Source: Ichthyophonus hoferi
Taxonomy: Eukaryota; Opisthokonta; Ichthyosporea; Ichthyophonida; Ichthyophonidae
Direction of reading: 5' to 3'
Assembly (NCBI GenBank): GCA_002751075.1
Contig: NAOQ01000506.1
Location: 1-12,547 of the forward strand
DNA: 12,547 nucleotides
Shown here: positions 7,070 through 12,547 of the stretch, in pieces
Layout of the letters: the number at the start of each line of letters is the position of its first letter
Position numbering within the stretch: the stretch's first letter is position 1
The notes under the pieces: model-generated
What the model saw: only the letters and a program-made list of their open reading frames with translations
Database searches by the model: none
What the model was told of the DNA's origin: nothing
Program-made: the position numbers and the translations under genes

Positions 7070-10000
7070 ATGGTCAAATCAGAAGCTGTTGCGGTGTCAG
7101 CCGACGATGCTCTCATTGAGAAAATGCGCACTAGGGTAGTTCTGTCTGAAGATACAGTCCACTATGTAAGTGTATATTATTGATCAGCACACTTGACTTT
7201 TACACCCCTTTCCATTTTTATAAGTCATATTAATTTTGTCTCTCACCAGTACAGCAGGCCTTACTTGACTACACAAACATATACACACTGTACATACCTT
7301 GTCATATTTTGTGTTTTGGACTTAGCATTCTCCTCCTGTTAAACTGCATATCAATAGAGAATAGCATAAATATTCCGGCGCAGATTACTTCTGCATTCCT
7401 CTTTTTTTTTTATCAATATTTTGTTTTTCCTTTTTCTCTTTCATTTATGCTTTAACAATTTTTCTCTATTTATATATAGGCCTATGTTCTATTTGCCCTG
7501 CACTTTCCCATGCCATTGCTCCTCTACTCTTACTATATCTTAATATTTTTAATTGCTTGGCTTTTTGCAATTTATGAACACTTTAAGCCATCAATACAAT
7601 AGTTTTGCTATCTAAAACATCAAGCTAATGAATGGAAGATGACTATATCTAGGGAAATACAATTAGATATACAGTTGTGATTGCCTTTACTCTACTAGTA
7701 CGCATTATATTCAAACGGACACAAGTGTTTTAATGCACAAAAATACGCATATGAACAGAACACAGAAAGATATAGTGTACTAGTTCCCAGTGCCTTTCTT
7801 CTGTCACAGTCTTTCTTATTTTTTCCTACATATTAACTGTTTAACCCCACCATAATTTATGAGTTTTTCCTACATATCCTGGTTAGATATACATACATTT
7901 CTCTCTCTTTACACATACTTTTTGGCTACTTTCTTCCAATTTCTCAATCTAAGTGTATATCTTTGTACATACTATCTTTTGGCTTCATGACCCTGCACCA
8001 ATCACTTTTATTCTGACCTGAATACTGAATTGGCGATATGTTACACCCAATGATAATGGTTATACGTTACCTTCTATCTTTATGCTTTCTCTTCTGATGT
8101 TATACCTAATTACTTTTTTTTATGCCAAATCACATTGTGTATTTATTATTTGTATCTCATAAGATCTCACTCTATTTCATCTCTCTCTACCCTATCTACA
8201 TTCATGTCTTTTACTTGGATAAAAACTAACCATATAAGCAACTCGACCCCTATGAACACAGTCATTTTGTTATTGCCTACTGCCTGATTACATTCATCCC
8301 TGTATACTTTAAGCATACCATTGAGTTATCAGAATATTGCTGTAGCATTCAAATACTCTGCATATATAACATAAAAACATGCCAGTATTCTCATGCGAGA
8401 CAGAACCCACTGTAAAGCCATGACTTTATTCATCCTACGTTATTATTTATCAATCTATACTGTTTTATTGCATTGACTATGGTATGATAGGCAGACTCCT
8501 TAGGATATCATCAGTGTACCTACTCTACAGTTATCTTTCTTATTATGTCTGACACCCTTTTGTTCTTTCTTTTTTCTTTCTCTCTCTCTTTCTTTTACTT
8601 CCCATTTCTTTCTTATTATACAGCCATCGTCCTCTGATTTCCCCTATAGTATAGCTGGAAGAGATGATTCCTGGAACCACGAAAAGTTTGTAAAGGTGTG
8701 AATGAGTTATCCTTATACTTTATACACTCATATAGGCAGTCTTATGCTACTATATGCCTGATACTATAGGTTAATTGTCATTACAGTCTTGCTCGGGTTA
8801 GTCCGTGTACGATTGAATATATGGGGAGGAGGGCAAATATATTATATATCTACTACTTGATATGGCCTGTGGGTAATTGATCTACTTAAATTTTTTATTT
8901 AACTCCTTTTATTGGGCCCTAGAGACAACTTTACTTTGGTTTATTTTATTATAGTTTACCATGTATGTCTATTCTATATTTTTCTCTCAATATGATTAAC
9001 AACATCATTGACATTTTGTTCAATAGGATTTCAGCGTTAATATTGTTAAAATTGATGGCAACGATATGGAATTTGATCTTGTTGGTGTAGATGCCTCTAT
9101 TGCCAACGCCTTCCGTCGCATTGCTTTGGTGGAGGTAAAATATTTTTATTTTATTTACTTTAATTGATTTGTTTTATTTATTTATGTAAACATAATACTA
9201 ATAACATGTGTGATGGAATTTTAACACATTAACAATGATTGGTAGGCTGGATTACTACAAGGATGGGCAATAAATAAACCAGATTGGCAGAGAGAAAAGG
9301 ACTATCAAGATATTAGGAAATTATAGGCGTATATATATTGCTTTTATATGCTATGCTTAGTATTGAAAACTAGTAGATTTATAGTATTTCATTTCCTTAT
9401 CAGATACACAAATATTGTGTCTTTTGTCTGCCTATTTTTTTCCCCTTCAACGGCTAGCCATATTTATAGAGGATTATATTGTACGTGTTTGTGTATAAGA
9501 AAGTAGGTTGCTTATTTGAGTGAAAAGCCATCTAAGATGATGAATCATATGCGAGGGAAGGAGGTTTTTGAGATAGAAGGGAATGTGCAAAGAAGGTGGT
9601 ATGAGTGTGGTTTCATATAGATGTATATATATGTGTGTGATTGAAGAGATGCACAATGTTTGGGTTGATGCCAAGTTTTGTGTTGTAAAACACAAGCTTA
9701 TATAGTACAGAGCTTTGTACGAGTAATGTAAAAATGCACCAAATGCCCCACAAATTACAAAAATTATGAAAGTTTTATATTGCAAATGTTTTATGTATAA
9801 ATATACAGTATTATTTGCCTTTTAAGTTAAAAAAAATTAAAAAATTAAATTCATTGGTCTACTCGGTATATTAAGACTGGAGTTAATGACTTTCTGATAT
9901 ATGCAGGTCCCCACCATGGCTATTGAGCACGTGTACATCATGAACAATACTAGTATTATGCAGGATGAGGTGTTGGCCCACAGACTCGGTCTTGTACCCG

Positions 10001-12415
10001 TTATGGCCGACCCGGCCCTGTTTGAATACAAGGAACCTGGAGGTGGGCTAATGTTGCTTTAACGTATTCTATTAATGTCCTAATATGGCAGGATAGTCGG
10101 AGATAGTAAGATCATGACAATTAGCCAATGGTAATTTCTCATATTTGCATTGGTGTATGGATAGTCGATGATTGGTATTCATTATGTTTTTCTTTTAAAG
10201 CATTCTTAGTATATACGGGTTTTGTTCGTTCCATTGTGATTCAGAAAGGGTTGGTTTTTAGTACATTACAGTAGGGTATAGTGTATAGTGTATAGTAAGT
10301 GATGTATGGTATATAGGATATAATTTATTATCTATAGTATATGGTATATAGTGTATGTGGAACCAAGTAGAGTCAGTTATAGGGTAACCCATATGTAAAT
10401 ATGATGCTAATGGTTCAAGAAAAGGAGAGAAAAGACGCAAGGAAATTTTTTTTTTTGTGGAAAGCAATAGTGTAAATAGTTTAATGGTTTGTGGTAGGAG
10501 ATAGATTGCGGTTCCATATTCCATACTGTAAAGTATACGTGATTGAGGAATTGTTTTAAATCATATATACCTTTATTGTAACTCTGCTATTAACGTACAA
10601 GGAAAGAGTAAAGAATCCCAACTGGCAACATACTGCAATACAGACTTTGATAGTGTTAATAGTATTAGTATTATGTACCTCTTAATGTGGATCTAACCGA
10701 CATCATGGGCATGCCTTTTATACGAGACTTTGCCATTTCAACATGCAAAGTTATATGAATGGCGAGTGTTGTTTTAGCTACATTTTTTCTGCATGTTGAT
10801 TTATGTTTTAAGATGTATATTTTAAAGGAATCCGTAGGCAAGTTTTTTCCTGTCTCTCCATATATATTTATACTATGTGGATTCGAATGTTGTTAATATG
10901 TATCATATTACATGCAGAGGAGAACTTTACCGATACCAACACTATTGCCTTTGAGCTCAAGGTTAAATGTACACAGCCAGCAGCCCAATCTAAGAGAGGC
11001 AAGGCCGATAAGCCCGCTGCCCCTACTAAATCTATGAGTGGTATGTTTTCTCTTCCTCGTTTTTTTTCTTTTTTTCTTTTTCTTTCTTTTTTTTCTTTTT
11101 TTTTTTGCTCTAACTTTTTTATTTCCATTATAAGTTGAGAATTCTCTACCTTTATTTCTTTCTTTCTTTTTCAGACTCGCGTACATGAATAAATATGCTG
11201 ATATATTCTATATATTTTCCTTACAGTATATTCCCGCGATATTGTGTGGGTGCCTCAAGGAACTCAATTAGAGAGACATAAAACAACTCCTATTGGAATG
11301 GTCTACGATGACATCCTGCTCATCAAATTACGTCCAGGACAGGTAAAAGATCGTTTATTTAATTGGTTCGTTTGTAGATGGAACATAACCTGGAGACGTA
11401 GTTCTGATACATTTTATGTACTATTCGTGGTGATTACACTTAGGTTTTTGATGTTTCAATTGTTCTTTTGATTATAGGAAGTGGCCAAGTCATCACTACG
11501 GGGTTGTGTGTGTACCAGTTTAATTGCATATCCCTCTCATCTGCGTGCATACCTACCTAAAGACTTGCCTTTCAAACATTTGTAAATAATATATATTCAA
11601 TATTGACATTGTTAAAAATATAACATAATTAATATACATCCTTTTCTACTCTCTTAATTTTATATGTACATTGTATCATGTAGATTGTTCATTTAAAGGG
11701 CTGGCTTGATACGCAATAAATGTATAGAGTAATATTTGCAGTATTGAAGATATTGTACCATATTATATCGAGATGTTCCTCATATAACGTAACATAATGA
11801 TTGGTGATTCATTTGTATTCATGTATGTACAACTATTTGCAGGAGATCGATATCCAATTACATTGCGAGAAGGGCATTGGTAAAGAGCATGCTAAGTGGT
11901 CACCAGTTGGTAAGCTAACCTCCCAATTGGTTGTTTATTGTATATATATGAAGGCATACCCAATCAATTCACAGTAAGGGCATCAATAGTTGGTATTCTA
12001 TATATACCGTACTGAACATACAGAGAAAACACTGATGTGTATTGTTGCTAGAACTGTAATTTTATTGTCTTTCTAATTTCCAAGTTAACTTTCTTTTTAT
12101 ATCAATAAATTTTGCCCAGGTAATGGCATAGAGGAAGGCCATTCTAGAATATATAGACCTCAATGGGACATGTATATATAGACCGTACTGCTTACCATGT
12201 TGTTTTTAAAAATTATATCTTCTCCTACCCTACCCTACACCGCTAACAATGCCTTTTCATTTGTGTATGTATGAACGTACGTACAGGTACCTGCGCCTAC
12301 CGCATTCTCCCCGAGATTATCATTAAGGATAGTGGCGTGGTTAAGGGAGAAAATGCAAAGAAACTGCAACAGTGCTTCTCTAAGGGAGTTATAGGCATTA
12401 GGAAGGGAAAAGGAG
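7070..12415 (+). CDS. POLR1C: DNA-directed RNA polymerases I and III subunit RPAC1 (AC40), eight exons, 3' partial
   Basis: RPAC1 pairs with RPAC2 to form the alpha-like assembly platform of RNA polymerases I and III in the nucleus. Exons joined by eye: 7070-7165, 8624-8695, 9027-9134, 9907-10042, 10918-11040, 11227-11342, 11843-11909, 12287-12415. Phases agree and give 282 codons plus one base; the family is usually 330-350 residues, so about 60 residues lie beyond the window. The ATG has A at -3 and G at +4. Diagnostic stretches: [16 protein letters not shown] (72-87), the alpha-N-terminal/RPB3-type dimerisation core; [28 protein letters not shown] (112-124); LRPGQEID (213-220); [15 protein letters not shown] (224-238); and CFSKGVI near the end. 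Residues 157-178 (Gln/Ala/Lys/Pro-rich) form a lineage-specific linker. No lesion is seen. Confidence 0.95.
7166..8623 (+). other. POLR1C intron 1, 1458 nt
   Basis: This is the longest intron in the window, with donor GTAAGT and acceptor TTATTATACAG. Nearly all of it is pyrimidine-rich and G-poor on the + strand, ending in a long TTTCTTTCTCTCTCTC tract (about 8560-8615). I looked for snoRNA, tRNA, repeats with inverted ends and nested genes and saw none. Confidence 0.85.
8696..9026 (+). other. POLR1C intron 2, 331 nt
   Basis: The donor GTGTGA is poor, but the join (KFVK to DFSVN) fits the family and the phase. The acceptor is TTCAATAG. It contains no other feature. Confidence 0.8.
9135..9906 (+). 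other. POLR1C intron 3, 772 nt
   Basis: The donor is GTAAAA and the acceptor ATATGCAG. Bases about 9470-9660 are G-rich and C-poor, which opens a long reverse-strand frame that starts without ATG and is not a gene. A small hairpin (TTGTGTT, four bases, AACACAA) lies near 9678-9695. Confidence 0.8.
10043..10917 (+). other. POLR1C intron 4, 875 nt
   Basis: The donor GTGGGC is weak, but phase and homology ([13 protein letters not shown]) support it. The acceptor is CATGCAG. The 5' two-thirds are G-rich and C-poor and contain a GTATAGT-type array (10263-10355). The last third has mixed composition. Confidence 0.8.
10263..10355 (+). repeat. Degenerate GTATA/TATAG array
   Basis: Repeated GTATAGTGTATAGT and ATGGTATATAG units lie in POLR1C intron 4. 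A reverse-strand Tyr/Thr-rich open frame is a by-product. Confidence 0.6.
11041..11226 (+). other. POLR1C intron 5, 186 nt, with tandem 3' splice sites
   Basis: The donor is GTATGT. A very long T/C tract (about 11050-11110) and a second one lead to TTTTTCAG at 11174. The acceptor that keeps the frame is TTTTCCTTACAG at 11226. Lys/Arg-rich reverse frames across the tract are artefacts. Confidence 0.85.
11343..11842 (+). other. POLR1C intron 6, 500 nt, with an intronic terminal-exon candidate
   Basis: The donor is GTAAAA and the acceptor TATTTGCAG. The candidate alternative last exon (11478-11585) and an AATAAA (11715-11720) lie inside. The remainder is plain AT-rich DNA. Confidence 0.8.
11478..11585 (+). 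other. Candidate alternative terminal exon of POLR1C
   Basis: After ATTATAG (11477) this segment continues the phase-0 donor at 11343. It encodes [10 protein letters not shown], then 25 more residues ending PFKHL, and TAA at 11583-11585. It is GC-richer than the intron around it, and an AATAAA follows 130 bases after the stop. Used as a last exon it would give a 252-residue protein lacking the C-terminal dimerisation part. I do not recognise the peptide. Confidence 0.35.
11910..12286 (+). other. POLR1C intron 7, 377 nt
   Basis: The donor GTAAGC and the acceptor GTACAG split a Gly codon (G then GT). At 12115-12125 it contains CCCAG|GTAATG, an acceptor directly abutting a donor. Otherwise it is AT-rich with nothing else visible. 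Confidence 0.8.
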
Positions 12416-12454
12416 GTATGTAGTTGTTAGGTTTGTATGTTTGTGGTTTTGTAT

Positions 12455-12547
12455 GTTAATATAGTATGGTGTAGTATAATATAATATAGTATAGTATAGT
12501 ATAATATAGTACAGTATAGTATAGTATAGTATAATATAATATAGTAT
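12455..12547 (+). repeat. AGTAT/AATAT pentamer microsatellite in POLR1C intron 8
   Basis: Following the donor GTATGT at 12416, the intron becomes an array of AGTAT and AATAT units that runs off the right edge of the window. About 18 near-identical 5-base units are visible. Confidence 0.8.

Noticed and set aside
9536-9660. Possible box C/D snoRNA (ATGATGA near 9537)
   Set aside because: No CTGA box D with a closing stem follows at a suitable distance.
9474-9785. 103-codon open frame, - strand
   Set aside because: It lies in a G-rich part of POLR1C intron 3. Its start is non-ATG and the peptide reflects C/T-rich reverse sequence.
10258-10524. 88-codon open frame, - strand
   Set aside because: It is the reverse reading of the GTATAGT array in POLR1C intron 4.
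10868-11186. Lys/Arg-rich open frames, - strand
   Set aside because: They arise from the long T/C tract of intron 5 and overlap a true exon on the other strand.
11478-11585. Reading this segment on the - strand as a separate small gene
   Set aside because: A short open stretch exists but it has no recognisable family and no gene context. The + strand splice-phase match is the better explanation.
1-12547. tRNA genes, CRISPR arrays, transposons or virus-derived elements
   Set aside because: I found no A/B-box pair with a cloverleaf, no spaced identical repeats, no long inverted or direct terminal repeats, and no transposase, reverse transcriptase or capsid-like coding.

Overview
The window is nuclear DNA from an intron-rich, AT-rich eukaryote. 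All recognisable coding sequence is on the + strand, broken into short exons by GT...AG introns of about 186 to 1458 nt. The species cannot be fixed from this sequence. A glutamate synthase with a fused GltD-type part excludes vertebrates. Long introns together with a small secreted-type F5/8C lectin fit an invertebrate animal or other holozoan, but an early-diverging fungus or another protist is not excluded.

Layout: (1) 81-3164, the last six coding exons of a glutamate synthase (GOGAT) gene, covering its FAD/NAD(P)H-binding GltD-like part, with a poly(A) signal at 3182. (2) 3188-4405, AT-rich intergenic DNA with weak exon-like pieces. (3) about 4406-5508, a small gene for a single F5/8 type C (discoidin/fucolectin-like) domain. 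It carries two one-base irregularities, a TG where the 3' splice AG should be and a frame change at an A7 run, so it is either a young pseudogene or contains sequence errors. (4) 5509-7069, AT-rich intergenic DNA whose last 230 bases hold an inverted repeat, an E-box, an ACGCGT box and a TATA-rich stretch. (5) 7070 to beyond the right edge, the first eight exons of the RNA polymerase I/III subunit RPAC1 (POLR1C, AC40), 282 codons of an expected 330-350.

The genes have unrelated roles: nitrogen assimilation, a probable extracellular sugar-binding protein, and rRNA/tRNA transcription. I see no operon-like link, no mobile element, no viral relic and no CRISPR or RNA gene. The points most worth a second look are in gene structure: a possible intronic terminal exon and a premature-stop decoy splice site in POLR1C, a cryptic in-phase exon in GOGAT, the lectin gene's two lesions, a 20-bp perfect palindrome in a candidate signal-peptide exon, and a G-to-C strand asymmetry along introns. 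None of these amounts to a clearly new biological system.
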